The notes under the pieces are model-generated. The model ran no database searches and was not told the origin of the DNA. It saw only the letters and a program-made list of their open reading frames with translations. From the NCBI RefSeq assembly GCF_025370935.1, contig NC_133482.1:3546911-3610910 (forward strand): a stretch of 64,000 nt of DNA. The letters are read 5' to 3'. The DNA is from Choristoneura fumiferana (taxonomy: Eukaryota; Arthropoda; Insecta; Lepidoptera; Tortricidae). Each line of letters starts with the position of its first letter. The first letter of the stretch is position 1. This document shows, one piece after another, positions 45,751-58,905 of this stretch. The position numbers were made by a program, and so were the translations under genes.

Positions 45751-46356
45751 AAATTATGATCAACGTAAAACTATATCTTATAAAAGAACATATTTATACG
45801 GTACAAAAAATCTTTTAAGATACTATATTTACCTGAATCTTTATTTTGTACTTAAGTATCTTCCTTTTGTTGAAGTAGACACTTAGAAAGATAGGTTATT
45901 TATTTTGACAGATTCTATATTCAACACAAAGTAAAAAGGGCAAGACTCTTGATTTTGTCAAATACCTGTTTTGTTAGTGAATTCAGTCTAGGAATATTTT
46001 CCAAGAATTCGCGATAAATGTAAAAGAAAATGAAAGAGAAATTGTTGATTACGATTGAATATCACATCATGTTCCTAGGAAGATGATCCGGAATGGTATT
46101 AGGTAGGTATTTGCAAGTCTTTTTGTAGGCTTAGATTTTGCTTGATTTATTTTCAAAATAGTTCATTTCGTAATGGAGGGCTTAGTAATTGTACTGAAGA
46201 CTTTAACTAAAGATATCTTATTGAGATGAAATGTCTGTTATAGTATATTAATAGGTATGTATAATATAATCTTTGTCAAGGATTAGATTAGGGAATTATA
46301 CACATAGGGATTAGGTCTACATATATTATTTCAACAATACTTGCCTTTTACTATAC
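45751..46356. other. No feature recognised
   Basis: Unassigned AT-rich DNA. Confidence 0.45.
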
Positions 46357-46425
46357 CAGGTGGGCCCTTTAACCGGTGCAAATAACTTAAAACTATCTAC
46401 GTTACTTACTCACATCGATCGGAAC
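46357..46425 (+). mobile_element. Old fragment of the CCGGGTGTGGCCTGTA element
   Basis: ACCAGGTGGGCCCTTTAACC then GGTGCAAATAACTTAAAAC parallels the left end of the 32926 copy with many substitutions. No right end is seen. Confidence 0.4.
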
Positions 46426-46569
46426 AAAAACCTGTAGTAGCAAAATCTATGGGATACTTCCCGTTGACAAAAACTATTAAATTTGGCACGAACTAAGGCC
46501 GCACTGAAACATTCCGAAAATAACCTGCAAGGATAATAAGAATTTTACAAACCTATTTATGTCTTGTTT

Positions 46570-46632
46570 TAAATTTATACGGAACCCATAGTACGACAGT
46601 CCGAGTCACACTTAGCCGGTGTTTTTAACATC
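46570..46632 (-). mobile_element. End fragment of the GCGGCCAAGTGCGAGTCGG element
   Basis: The minus strand reads ACACCGGCTAAGTGTGACTC then GGACTGTCG and GGGTTCCGTATAAA, a mutated copy of the start of the element at 52329-52890. Confidence 0.55.
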
Positions 46633-49600
46633 TGTAGGGGCTTCCAGTCATTGTATTAAAACGTCGAAACATAAATCTCCTGGGCACATCCAATAAGAAG
46701 ATTTTATCTTACATCAACGCACGCGCAATAAGAAACCTGATTAACATAACAATGGACTTAATTGCACCGGCCGATACAACTTATATTAAAATGTTGAATT
46801 TAATTTAAACAGTAAATTTGATTATTTAAACTATATGCATGGTAATAGAGTAATCATGACTGACGATTGTGTATGTATGAAAATGTGAATGATAAATTGG
46901 ATGTTTTAATGAAAATGGACTTCGAAATTGACTTGAATGCATGTGTTTTTTGATGGATTTTTATATCTCGGACTAAATAAAGTACCAACGAGAAATAATA
47001 TATTATGTCATGAGACATGACATGAGAGAAAGAAACGCGATACTAATAATGACGTATCAGACAAAGACGAAGCACATCTCGTCTCGTTGGCTTTGCTTTA
47101 GTTATATCATATATTTACTGTTTTAAAAGAAAGGAAAAATGCTAGGTCTATAACCAGAGTTATTGGTCAGGTCAGTCAATCGATCAGTCAGTCGATAGTT
47201 ACAGGTATTAAAACAAATTTACCTGAGCTCTCCTGTAATTTTGTCTTATCCCAATCCATGAAAATCTATAGTTTCACCGTTTAAGATATTATCTCTCATA
47301 GTTTCATCTCATGATAGAACTAGATTAAAACGTGACACGTTTACCACGGTGTTGATCAAAGTAAATTACAATGTATCTCGCTGGCATCCAAGTAGGTAGG
47401 TACAAGACAATTGTATACTTCCCAAACCGGTGTAATTATTTACTTATTCCATCCTCTTTTAATATGTTAATAAGGTACGCTTTCCATGGTTTTAGAGTTC
47501 CTTTACAACTTAAGATTTGAGTTTCAGTGAAAAATTCTGAACACTATTCTGCGCGTTACTTTCCGCTACGATTATAATTATCGCAAAAAAAATCTATTTC
47601 TTTGCAACAAGTATTAGTATTTGGAGGTTCAAATATTTTTTTGCAGGCTTATCTTATTCCAATTAATTAATAAATAGAACAAATTCTTTCTTTCTAAATT
47701 ACATTGTACTCATATTTAAATTTAAAGTTGTCAATGACAACGACAATAAAGTACTTGACTTGTGACAAAGAAAAAGTTTTCGGGTGCCTTGGGTAGGTAT
47801 GCTGTCAAGTCAACTAACCCGACAGAAAACATTGATCGCCAATAGTAGCTTTTAGTGTTATCCATTGTAACTGCCATAAGTAGACGTAAGATTCTACATC
47901 TGTTTTTCTGATATTATTTGTTTTATTTTTAAGTGATAAAAATTTGATAACTTTAGTATTTTTAACAGAACCCGTTATTGTTTTGAAAATATTATCATTC
48001 TCCAGCACTGCCGGTTCATATCCTTACTTAACAGTCTTAATGACGATCTCGACTTAAAGTAATCGTCGGTCGTGTACCTCATAATTAGCGTGTGGAATAT
48101 AAGTATCTTCATGCAGTATCAATAAGTTCCTTGAGTAATGCCTGTTTGTTAAGCTGACTTGGGGGCATTGGGTTTGTTTAATACGCCAATAATTAGCTTA
48201 ATGGAAAAAAGTTATAAATGATATCGCGCAATATTTCGCGGAGGTCTTCATTAATAAAAGCTAAAGATGAAACCCCCCCTTTCAGAAATGTAGAAGCTCG
48301 GGTCAGTTTTTTGTAGTGTTAACGCAAGTGAAGACAATATTATTATGAATGCATTTGTTATTTTTAGCGAGACGAAAACAAAAAGGCATCAAATTTAGTA
48401 TTCTCAACATCAACAGTGCGACTATTACAGTAATAATGTAAAGGATGACAAAAAACAGAAGAACGCGGGATCATTGTTTTTGAAACCTGTTCCGAATGAT
48501 TCTTTAGAATGCCGTTGGCGAGTACTGATGAGAGCCTGGTCTTATTCTTGACTTTTATCGTCAAGTAGAAATACTTTAAACACGAGTTTAATCGCGATCG
48601 CGTTGTCAATAATATTGTACAACGGCTGTTAAATTCTGGCGCTCTGTTATTTGCCATTGGCAATAAAAATGTATTCAAAGTTAACACATAAACACTTATT
48701 GGCGTTATTTTATTTGGGTCGTATTTTTCATTCAATAACATGGTATCTGTAATTTGAAATTAATTTGTTATTTATTCAGAAAGTTCCGCTTTTAATTGCA
48801 GTTACTACATTTTTAATATGGGTAGGTTTAATTTCCATTAAAATGTCTTGGTCGAGGACTCAGCTTATTAAACTTTGCCAGCTCACATGCAGACCGTATT
48901 TCCTATTTCGATTAAAACCGCACAATTCGGACGACGCGGAACTAGTTTGAGAAGGAATTAAGTTTTCAATCCAAGTTTAGAAATATAAATTTAAATGCTA
49001 GAACAAATAGGGCACACGTTAAGCAAGACAACTTATTTTGAGGTAAGGCTATAGTGTTTATGAAAAATAATTGCAAAAGTTGAAACAGTTTCATTAATGC
49101 ACTTGATTAAGATTTATTGTTTTATGGCAAGCTCAAACAAAGTGATGCAGCTTAAGACGAGGCACCTTATTCTAAAGATAGTTTCTGCCATTTATTTTGT
49201 CCTACGAAATTTTACGTGGCACTATGGCCATAAGTATAAAACGGATCATAAAATAAACTAAGCTACTTAGACTAACCTACCAATTTTAAAAATAAACAGC
49301 ATTATTATCTTAATTAAATGTAACGTAGTATGAATTAGTAAAGTATTTTTTTTATTTCAATTTCTAATTAATTTCACGAGATGTTCAACTCCTTATTTCT
49401 ACAACAGCAAAAAAATTGGTGAATCTTTTTTACGTCAATGCATTCTCAATTCATCTCACTTAACGAACTTAATTTAACATATTCTCATTAACATTGTAAT
49501 AGAATTAAATATGAAGAGACAACTCCAAAAAAACGAAGTAAATTCTAGATAATGAAATGCCAACACATTCACTTATGATACGTGAACAAACAATAAATGC

Positions 49601-50586
49601 ACGAGTTAAAACAGTAACTCTATTTGAATAAGACAATTAAGTTCTGTAGTCACTCTTGACTCAGTGCCAACCTAATGACCTCTGCTCCCAAAACGTCAAA
49701 ATCTTAATTATTATTCGTAACATCATAATCATTCGAATTGTGAGTATTCACTCAACTAAGGCATCGATACCTTACGACCAATATAACATGACCTTTCTCA
49801 TCGCCCGCTCTCTTAATAACATTAGAGTAGTAACCGCGATTTCGTACAAAGCCCCCTACATTTAGAAATCTCTGTAAATTGGTCATCGATAAATTATAAC
49901 GTTACCCTCACTGCAAGACTAGTTTACTTGTTCTAACCACCCGCTGAGCGCTATGTGAGGCATCAGTACACTCAGCAAAAACTTAATGGTGCTACGGACG
50001 ATTAAAATCTACACCATTATCGTCTTTATCATCCATGACCGTGCTGTCATTGTTGCGTGCAACAGTTTCAAACTTTGGATTACTTAGGTTCCCTCGTGTA
50101 CATCTCATGCCGTTTCATTACAATCCTTAAATCATTTATCATACTTTACATTGCTATAATTTATTCATAAAGCAGATCTTGTTTTATTCGTTCGTTTTAC
50201 ATGGTGTTCTCGGATTTCTCAATACGTGATACCATTACCTGTGTAGAGTCCTCTCTTTGAATTATTATAGTTTTATTACCGGTAACAATATTTTACGCGT
50301 CGCCAAGTACGACCTGTAATGGGAAACCGTTACTTTATTTATGATTCTGCTGATAGGGTTATGAATCCTCTGTCGTTACAAAGGTATGGATTATTAAAAA
50401 AATTATATCTACATCGTCAAAGTATCGGATATCAGGCAGTTAATTTTGATGATTTTAAAAATTTATATCCCCTTAAAAAGCTGTATCGTATGAAATATCA
50501 TAAAAGCTACCGGCGACGGTGTAGTAAGTTCCTCATTTGAAACTTTTTATTACATAGCTGAAATAATTAACAGTACCTCATAAAAT
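46633..50586. other. No gene recognised; repeat-poor stretch
   Basis: About 4 kb of AT-rich DNA. GACAACGACAATAAAGTACT near 47738-47757 looks like a LINE tail. CAGTCAATCGATCAGTCAGT at 47173-47192 is a short internal repeat. The 125-codon minus-strand frame at 48364-48741 and the 73-codon frame at 50319-50540 show no domain and are not called. Confidence 0.45.
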
Positions 50587-50800
50587 CCATACTAATATTA
50601 TAAATGCGAAAGTGTGTGTGTTTGCATGTATGTTTGTCCGTCTTTCACGTCGAAACGGAGTAACGGATCGACGTGATTTTTGGTATAGAGATAGTTTATG
50701 GGCCAGAGAGTGACATAGGTTACTTTTTATTCCGAAAAAATGCACAGTTCCCGAGGGAACAGCGCGCGATAACCGAATTCTACGCGGGCGAAAGCTAGTA
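50587..50800 (-). mobile_element. RTE-type retroposon tail, short subfamily
   Basis: The minus strand runs CTAGCTTTCGCCCGCGTAGA through CGCGCGCTGTTCCCTCGG and CACTCTCTGGCCCATAAACT to CGCATTTATAATATTAGTAT. It is the sister copy of 9360-9570. Confidence 0.7.
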
Positions 50801-51910
50801 AAGTAAGTATTTTTAAGACTGATCAATTTTTTTTAGATACCGAGGAGCATAGTAATTATAGTAATACCTGACTTGCCAAAAGTGAACCCGTCAAACATTT
50901 CTAGTTAATATCATCATCCGAGAATTTCCTAGCATCTGAGAGACCACCTCAACTTCCCAGCACATATCTCTAACACCATGTATGTAAATGGGACTAAATG
51001 AGATCCAATAGATCTCCCTGTCGTAGGTTTATTAGTGTGGCGGTGATAAACTGTTATTAATTCACTAGCATCATCAGGCACCTGGACGTAAATGTCTCGT
51101 CGCATTAGCTCTGATTACTCGTGAATTAATTTAAGACGGTTGCATTGATGTCGAAATGTGAAGAAGGCAAATCTTGTTAACTTGCAAGTTGAAAGTAAGT
51201 GTTAAATTCAATAAAAAAATCTCAACAAATTAGTGGCCAGACAATGCTAAATATTTAACCACCGTAAGCTTTATAATATACCCCACCAGTTATTCGTAAG
51301 GTTTCGTGCTATTTCTTTTTTGATAAAAAATAATTGGTGTAAATTGAAGACTATAGATACGTATAATACTAAGTAACATAGGTGTGTTAAGTAGTTTGTA
51401 AATACTAAAACATACATTGAGATTGAAGTGTACCTACTTGTTGGTAATTTAGAAAAATTAGAGAATAAACAAACTATTCAAGTGATTTTTAATTGATAGA
51501 AAGTAAGCAGTAAATTTTTTTATTACAGCGATTTAGAAAAATAATGTCGTACAAAGATTTAAAAGATACATATTGTAAAGGCATACATAGCACTAATAAT
51601 GTTTAATCCCCTGAGCATACTACATATGATAATCTCCTAGTAAAAGAACATGAAGGCAATAAAGTTGCGTATTTTTATAGCGAACCCTCTTATTATAAAG
51701 GCGGTGGATTAACGAAATAAATTCATGCGCAATCACGGCCTCATACAAACATTTATGTTTATGGAAGCACATCAAAAGGCGAATGGCACTTGAAAATAAA
51801 AAGTCCGTACTAAAATTATGACCTGTGTCTATTACCATTGAGGTAAAAATGCAATTATTTTGTTAAAAAAAATCCGGTTACTTTTTCTAGATAACCATTA
51901 GACGCTGGTT
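50801..51910. other. No feature recognised
   Basis: Unassigned AT-rich DNA; frame 51620-51838 has no motif. Confidence 0.45.
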
Positions 51911-52175
51911 GTTTTTTATGGTATAGGGGCAAACGATGATGGTAAGCGATTACCGTCGCCCATGGACACCTGCAACACCAGAAGAGTCACAAGTGCGTTG
52001 CCGGCCTTTAAGGTAGGAGTACGCTCTTGAAAACTTGAAGGTCGTATCGGTCCGGGAATACCGCAGGCGATAGTTCATTCCAGAGTTTTGCTGTGCGAGG
52101 CAGGAAATTTCTGGAAAAACGCACAGTAGAGGACCGCCAACCATCTAAATGGTGTGGATGGAAGTGTTGTGATTT
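51911..52175 (-). mobile_element. LINE 3' end with RT C-terminal coding remnant
   Basis: The minus strand encodes HPHHLDGWRSSTVRFSRNFL, then PRTAKLWNEL and, after a frameshift, RAYSYLKGRQRTCDSS and VAGVHGRR. The 3' end ATCGCTTACCATCATCGTTT then GCCCCTATACCATAAAAAA closes it. It is closely related to 15615-15850 and extends it upstream by the HLDGWRS block. It is 5'-truncated, with frame breaks. Confidence 0.75.
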
Positions 52176-52214
52176 CAACGTAAAAGTTGTTAATAAAGTA
52201 TAAAAAGCACTGAA

Positions 52215-52257
52215 ACTTTATTTCCTTTTTGGAGGTCCATGCCGATGAACTAAAACC
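52215..52257 (-). mobile_element. Degenerate 3' end related to the CGCCTGATTCAATAAA retroposon
   Basis: The minus strand reads TTTTAGTTCATCGGCATGGA then CCTCCAAAAAGGAAATAAAG. It parallels TTTTAGTTCATTGATATGGA then CCTCCGCAAAG...AATAAA of the family at 8089 and 8898. A short, weak match. Confidence 0.35.
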
Positions 52258-52328
52258 TTAGTAATCAAGAGTCATTGCAAGATAAATGTTTGTAGTCTAA
52301 AATGGTTAAGACAAAACAATACAAAAAA

Positions 52329-52890
52329 AGCGGCCAAGTGCGAGTCGGGGTCGCCCATGAAGGGTTCCGTAGCAGCAAGTAACATTATAAAAAAGTTACC
52401 TTTACTTTACGATTTATGACGTATTAAAAAAAAAACTACTTACTAGCTCTCTTTCAAACCAATTTTCGATGAAAGTTATGTACCATATATTTTTTTTAGT
52501 TTTATCATTCTCTTATTTTAGAAGTTACAGGGGGGGGCGGGACACACATTTTACCACTTTGGAAGTGTCTCTCGTGCAAACTATTCAGTATACAAAATAA
52601 AATATTAAAAACCTCAATATCATTTTTGAAGACCTATTCATAGATACCCCACAAGTTTGATGAAAAAAAATGTTTGAGTTTCAGTTCTAAGTATGGGGAA
52701 CCCCCAATTTTTTTTTCTATTTTTGTATTAAAATCTTAATGCGGTTCACAGAATACATCTACTTACCAAGTTTCAACAGTATAGTTCTTATAGTTTCGAA
52801 AAAAGTGGCTGTGACATATGGACGGACAGACAGACAGACATGACGAATCCATAAGGTTTCCGTTTTTTGCCATTTGGCTACGGAACCCTA
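52329..52890 (+). mobile_element. Unclassified 560-bp element (GCGGCCAAGTGCGAGTCGG...GGCTACGGAACCCTA)
   Basis: Starts AGCGGCCAAGTGCGAGTCGG, contains AGGGTTCCGTA near the start and TACGGAACCCT at the end as short inverted repeats, and has GACGGACAGACAGACAGACA before the end TTTTGCCATTTGGCTACGGA. I have seen this sequence type widely in Lepidoptera. It has no coding capacity and I cannot assign its class. Confidence 0.7.
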
Positions 52891-53286
52891 TAAACCTACC
52901 AAGTATACATTGTTTTGTACAGTACCCATAAAATCACAAATAAAAGAGATATTCAACAAAGTAGGTTAAAATAATACAGTATTATGCAGTGGATATTCTC
53001 TCAAGTTTTATTTGCATTCCTGCTGGTCATACTCTGTATTATTTCATAGCCTTTTAGTCCAGATATGGAAATGGACTTGGCCGACTGACAATCGCGCAAT
53101 AAGAATTTTAGCAAACTTCCGTGGGAAATTGTGTTTGTTCGTCCAACTGCATACAACATAACCTGTAAAATATTACATCAGTTCCCTGTTTACTTTTTCT
53201 GGGCTGGAGCTTTTCCTTATTTACGAATTTAGTGAGTTTTTGGTTGCAACTTAGATTAACACTTATATTTTTGTTACATTTTATAA
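52891..53286. other. No feature recognised
   Basis: Unassigned AT-rich DNA. Confidence 0.45.
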
Positions 53287-53345
53287 ATCAAAATCTACGT
53301 TAAAATATCTGTATTCAGTTTAGGCTAAGCTCTTATTCATAAACC
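53287..53345 (-). mobile_element. LINE 3' tail fragment, degenerate
   Basis: A mutated copy of 5825-5888: TAAAATATCTGTATTCAGTT then TAGGCTAAGCTCTTATTCAT. Confidence 0.4.
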
Positions 53346-56300
53346 AAAACAATGTAATATTAGGCAATCATCGCGTCAGTCCAACTTCTTTTACAATATT
53401 GCAAAATTCCATTAATAGTGTTTTGTGCATTCTATAATGCACCGAAAGTTTTAAGTGTCTGATGCTCTAATTGCCTTTATAAATTATCATCATTATACTC
53501 ACTAATACACTCGTAGCTGTTCAATTACTAAATATCGTTTTGTCCGTTGTTCACAACAATTTATAATATCACCAATCAAACCGAATTGATTCCACATTGA
53601 TCCCATTAACACAGGTGTAAAATTGCTTTTTTCATTCAATACGTAATATTTCTTGGTGTTATTTATAGTTAACATCAATTAACCCTTGTCCAAGACTAAG
53701 ATTTACATATTAATATATTTCGGACCCATAAATAACGGCCGTTGGATTATCGTTTTTTTAACGGTTCAGAGCGAGGTGGAAATTTAAGTCAGTTTCAATT
53801 AATAATTTAAAGGTTCTTATAGTACCAGTTTTAAGTTTTTTTTGTCCATCTTGTTAATGAACTGTCAGTTTTTACATCACGTCCAATTTGAAATTAGTCA
53901 TAATCATAACTACGTCTTATAAATACTGACCCATATCAAAGCTTCAAGTTAATCGAGTGTTAAATCGGATTTTAAAATGAATACTGTAGAAAACATTGTT
54001 TGTTTTGAACTCGGACTGTTCAGCACAATGTTGATTGCAGAATAAAATGCTTAATGCAGAACGTGCACATGTTTTTCAATTTAATTTTAGCAAGGCTACA
54101 AAGTTCGGCCACCCTATTCCGTGTTAACAGAGCAATAATTGGTCCCGGATTGTTTCCAAACTCCCAACTATTCCATAACAAAAACCACCAAACTCAGTAT
54201 ATTCGATTGAAACCTTTGACCAAAAACAAACTCCGAACAAAGCAGCCGACAAATGTCTTAATTCCACGAATCCAATACGAATGGCTAACAATTTGTCGAG
54301 CTCGTTGGCTTGATATCTAAATTAGTATGGAGACAGGCCTATCCTTTTTTCTCTCGTCCTTCTGCAAGCTTGACGTCTCAATTAATTTTGTGTAATTTCA
54401 AAGATCTGGATCGCTAACGACTCATTTCTGAATGAAATGACGCTCGGCTCGGCGCGGCAATTTTCGAGTATTTGGTTTATTAATACACGCTACAGTAAGA
54501 TGTTATAATCACCTTGCGTCGATGCCGTTTTTAATTAAGTTTTTTCTTCTTTTATGTGTAAGCTGGGTCGATTAAACATCCTCTTGTTAATACGAGTATC
54601 TGTAACCATTTCAAGATTACCACGTACAGTTAACCAACTTGATTACTAGGCCAACTATAGGACCTTACCACAGTAAATAATTTTGATTTATCTATAGCAA
54701 TGCTTATTGGATGACGTAAAATGTCACAATGACAAAGTTTTGCGGTGGGTTGGTTGACTGTACGTAGATAAGCGTTATTTTTCCAAAGTTCTTTAGAGCA
54801 GTAGTTCTTTAAAGCAGTTCTTTAGAGGTACACTGTCGAATTTTAAACTTATAATATCTCTAGCTTTCATACTAACAACAGTGTTTAATTAAATAAAATC
54901 CAGGAAAAATGTAAAAAAACTTCGCCGCAAAATATACTTTGTCAAAAATTAATGCAAAATAATACAATTTGGCCAAGAGCTTTCTCCAGGCCGAGTCGGA
55001 GGTTGTAAAAACTCTAGCTTTTCTAGCCATGCGAAAGGACTTTATTTATTTTAGTGCCTAATTTAAATAAGACAGGACTTAAAGCTCTTCGGTGACTTTG
55101 TTGTGATTCGTAAACAAATTAGCTTTAACAAAAGGATAATATTTTACGTGCCTTCAAAGACCTGCATTATCATAATGGACAATGGAAAATTTGAATTTGA
55201 TGCTTATAAAGGAAGGAAAAGTTGATTGAAAATTAACGTTTCGATTATAACTAATGACATAAAACTATAGTTGAAGACTAATGTTTCGTAATTTAGGAAG
55301 AGAATCCCTTGAAGCGTTTAAAAATGCCTGAGAAAATATTAACAAAAAAGCGAACAATTCATCATAATAGTGCCAGGCAATTACGGTCAGAAGCGTTAAT
55401 GACTGGGATCCATTAATCCACGGGAAACTTGTTTTGAACCTACAAGACTTATAGTGATTTCGATAATAATCTTGTTTTAATAATTACTGTCTTATTTTTC
55501 TTCTTACAATCTTGATAAGTCTATTTGTATGTTATTTTTCTTAGTCGCCGCTAGACTTAATTTGGTTGGCTGACAACTCTTTCAAGAATGCTTAATTCGT
55601 GTGATTACTCTTGCTTATGTTATCTGACATAGGATCGCGTGCGTTTCTAGGAAATGCTCTTTAGTTCACTTTTAATATGTTTTTCTCCTCTTATTTAGTG
55701 TTGTGAGAACAATAGTATCGATTTCTGGTATAGAAACGGGAACAATTAAAATCTAATGAGATTTTGGGTCAATGGGTTTGATTGGGTCAATCTAGGAATT
55801 AGTTTTCCCTTTAAAGTAATTTTATTAATCTAGTTTTTTGGGAAAATTAATATGTCCACCAAAAAATTATTTCGAGCACTAATCCTTCTTGCTAAAGAAG
55901 AAACTGATTGCCAAAAAACAAATATCTATAAACAATACAGTAAAAAAGTCTTATAGTTATTATAATTCAATAATCATTATTAATTAAAAAGGTTACTTTT
56001 ATAAAAAATGATCATCAAATAGGTATAGGCGTGAAAATTTAAACGCTGAGTTGGCTATTTTGATGGGTTAGGTTAGGTTACATTTGCGTCAAGACGTGAA
56101 CTAACGGGGCTTCGTTGACTCAGTATTATAAATTACTGTTTTGGTTTAAAATAGAAATGTATTTACAATGGTAATTTTAAATTAAAAGGTGGTCACAACT
56201 TTGGTGGTCATTTGACATTTTTGAGCTAGCAAGTTAGTTGGGTGTTTTATTTCTAAATGATCCGAGCAAATTGTAAGTACCAAATTGAACTTTAAAATGT

Positions 56301-58465
56301 TTTTGAATTTTGGTGATCATTAATTAATTTTGATGGTATTTTTTAAAATATTATATTATATTCGTTGATCAGTTAAATACTAAACTTTACTCAATATGAA
56401 CATAATTATGTGGGGCTCTTACTTTTTTCTGCAACTAAACAATTTTATTTTTAAGTACCTAAGCATTTCAAATCCTAATAGCAGTTTATACATTCAAAGG
56501 CATTTCAACAAAAGCATTCCTTTGTCACTGTAAAAATCTTGACGAATTAATTAACAAACATTATAATATATTTAACAGATTCAAAAACGGCTTCGTTTCG
56601 AACAGGGGCCTACCGTGCTCAGTAATAAATATTAATCACTTGCCTGTATTTAAACGCTTCCTGCTACTGTTGGTATAGGATACCGAGTTTTGCTCGACCT
56701 GTTTTGTCGTTTTTTGTCGTGACACGAAATGATTTAGTTGCATTAAATGAAGTGTGTACATTTCATTCCTTGGTTAACTAGAAAAACTTCAGTGGCCCTT
56801 TTTGTATTTAGGGTGAAATCATAGCTTAACAAATTTTGAATTTTAATCTGGTAAACTTTTGCTGAACTAAGAGGTTTATATTTTTTGTTTAGCTTTTGCT
56901 TGGAATTGTCAATCAGTTCTCTCAGGATTTTTTGTGTTTCTCATCAAAGTTATTCAGACTGTTTTTTATAGTTTACGAACCCCCACTTCCGAGTTATGTT
57001 TCCAAGTAAACACAGTGTATAAATAAAATTAGCGGCCATTTTGTTTAAGCTCGTTACAGCTCGACGCACGCCACTGGCCCTCGTAATTACGATGTTGGGC
57101 TGGACGTGTGTGTAACAGCCCTAACCACGCGAATAAAACACACCCATGTGTGCGAGAAACACATGCGTACGCGCATAGGCAAGTGTGGGTGACTGAATAT
57201 GTAGTAGTATGTCGGCGTTTTTGAATTGTTCTTTGCTTGTCTACATTAATTGCTATATACCTTACGACCGCGGGCTCTGCCCCAACTTTTTGTTCGCTTT
57301 TATTGAACATCTTAATAATCATGCTTGATAAGATTACAAGCAAGCTTGTAGCTGGCTAGTGGCCAAATGTTTTGAATTCGATGTTTAATGATTTTGTGAT
57401 TGTTATCGCTTTTCGATTATAGGGCGTGTTTGTGAACGTGAAATATGGTGCGCCAAATATTGGTGGAGCGCTTAACGAATGCTTAAAGCAACGTTTAAAT
57501 GGTTTGTTCTTTACCAATATTCGATACATTAATGAGCTCATGAGTTTCATGGGTGGCAACTTTAATGTTGATTTTGTAGTGCTGGTGTGTGTATCTTCTT
57601 AATTACTGAGATACAATCGTCTTAGTATTAATATAGTATAGTCAGTAACAATTACGTGCATCTTTTTTGTAATGAACGTTAAAATCAAATCGTTCAAATC
57701 TAATTTCTAAACTAATTTTGTGTAGGTTTCTGTACTCGATTTTCTCTTGCCAACTTATCACCGAGGTTTGAAATTAAAAGATAAATTTGGTGGTTTTCCT
57801 AGAATTTTATTTTTTCATTATGTATGATTATTGCAGCTCCGACGTCATTCGACGTGTGTCTTTAAGACAATATTGAGATATTTTATTTGTTTTTATGTTA
57901 ACGCCATCTATCGTTGAATGCGTAAACAATTGTTAGACAATAACTACGCCTAAAGTCAACGTGACCTGTAAATTAAAACGTAAGTAGTTAGCTCACGCAG
58001 CCCGATTTTTTTTTCTGGCTCGTGTTGTCACGTTTAGGCTTTTAAATATTGTCCACAGAGCCACGGCACGTCGAACGGAATCAACCGTGAAACAATGTTT
58101 TATTTGGTCGAACTTCAAACATTCCTAACGTGAAAATAACCACATAATAGACCTTTTTACTGCAATACATTTACTGCTGGATTGTATAAGTAGAGCAGTA
58201 GCGCGTTCGTTTTAGTGCCAGTTTATTTGTACTTCAGATCTAATGGTTTACTTAGACGTGAGTTTAAATCTTGACGAATACAGTTTCAATTGAGTCTTTT
58301 ATGTACACGGATTTTATTAACGACATTGGTATATGAGTTGTAGGTACCTGCAATTGCTGGGCTTCCACATGACACACGTAGCTTACTGATGCCCACGGTT
58401 TTGCCCGTAGCAAACTAAAAAGTACACTACTTTATAGTAACCCTGTATGATTTTAACTAAAAACT
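53346..58465. other. No gene recognised; longest unassigned stretch
   Basis: About 5.1 kb in which I recognise no transposon family and no coding region. 57028-57190 is GC-richer (ACGTGTGTGTAACAGCCC, CACACCCATGTGTGCGAG) and contains GGGCTG...CAGCCC pairing. AACGCCATCTATCG is at 57901-57914. Frames at 54054-54320 and 57029-57343 have no motif. If this window is an intron or regulatory desert, conserved non-coding sequence would be sought here first. Confidence 0.45.
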
Positions 58466-58622
58466 AGCCGTAACCCGCAACTCTGTCCGCGAAGAATTCG
58501 TTTATCGCTGTCCCGTGGGAATTATCCTATTTTCCGGGAAAAAAAACTATCCTATGTCGTTCCCGGGGACTCAAACTATCTGTATGCTTACCGAACTTTC
58601 GCGTTTATAATTTAGTAGGAAG
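58466..58622 (+). mobile_element. RTE-type retroposon tail with internal deletion
   Basis: AACTAGCCGTAACCCGCAAC, AAGAATTCGTTTATCGCTGT, CCCGTGGGAATTATCC and the end TTTCGCGTTTATAATTTAGT show the family order; the ACCAAATTTCAT...CGTGAA middle is deleted. Confidence 0.6.
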
Positions 58623-58636
58623 TAAGTCAGGCCAAT

Positions 58637-58905
58637 TTTTAAACCCCCGACGCATAAAGAGGGGTGTTATAAGTTTGATCGCTAAGTGTGTCTGTATGTC
58701 TGTGTGTCTGTCTGTCTGTCTGTCTGTGGTACCGTAGCTCTTAAACGGGTCGACCGATTTAAATGCGTTTTTTTTTTCTATTTAAAATTAGGTTTTCTAG
58801 CGATGGTTCTTAGACATGTTTCATCAAAATCGGTTTAGCCGTCTTTGAGATATTGAATTTTAAAGTAAGAAAGTCGAGGATTTTCCAACTTTTTGTTGGT
58901 TAGAT
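58637..58905 (+). mobile_element. Unclassified element AACCCCCGACGC...GTCGAGGATTTTCC
   Basis: AACCCCCGACGCATAAAGAG then GGGTGTTATAAGTTTGATC, a TCTG microsatellite (58690-58735), GTACCGTAGCTCTTAAACGG and TCAAAATCGGTTTAGCCGTC, ending AAGTCGAGGATTTTCCAACT. AAYCCCCGAC and GTCG-GGRTTTT are roughly inverted at the two ends. A common lepidopteran sequence type with no coding content. Confidence 0.6.

Noticed and set aside
48364..48741. 125-codon minus-strand frame, among the longest in the window
   Set aside because: No recognisable motif, no splice or promoter context; the length is not exceptional for 64 kb searched in six frames.
50319..50540. 73-codon plus-strand frame starting MGNRYFIYDSADRVMNPLSL
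   Set aside because: Looks mildly protein-like, but I find no relative, no repeat copy and no exon boundaries.
58690..58735. TCTG, CATA, ATTGT and similar microsatellites as CRISPR-like arrays
   Set aside because: Short simple repeats inside transposon tails, with no spacers; eukaryotic context.
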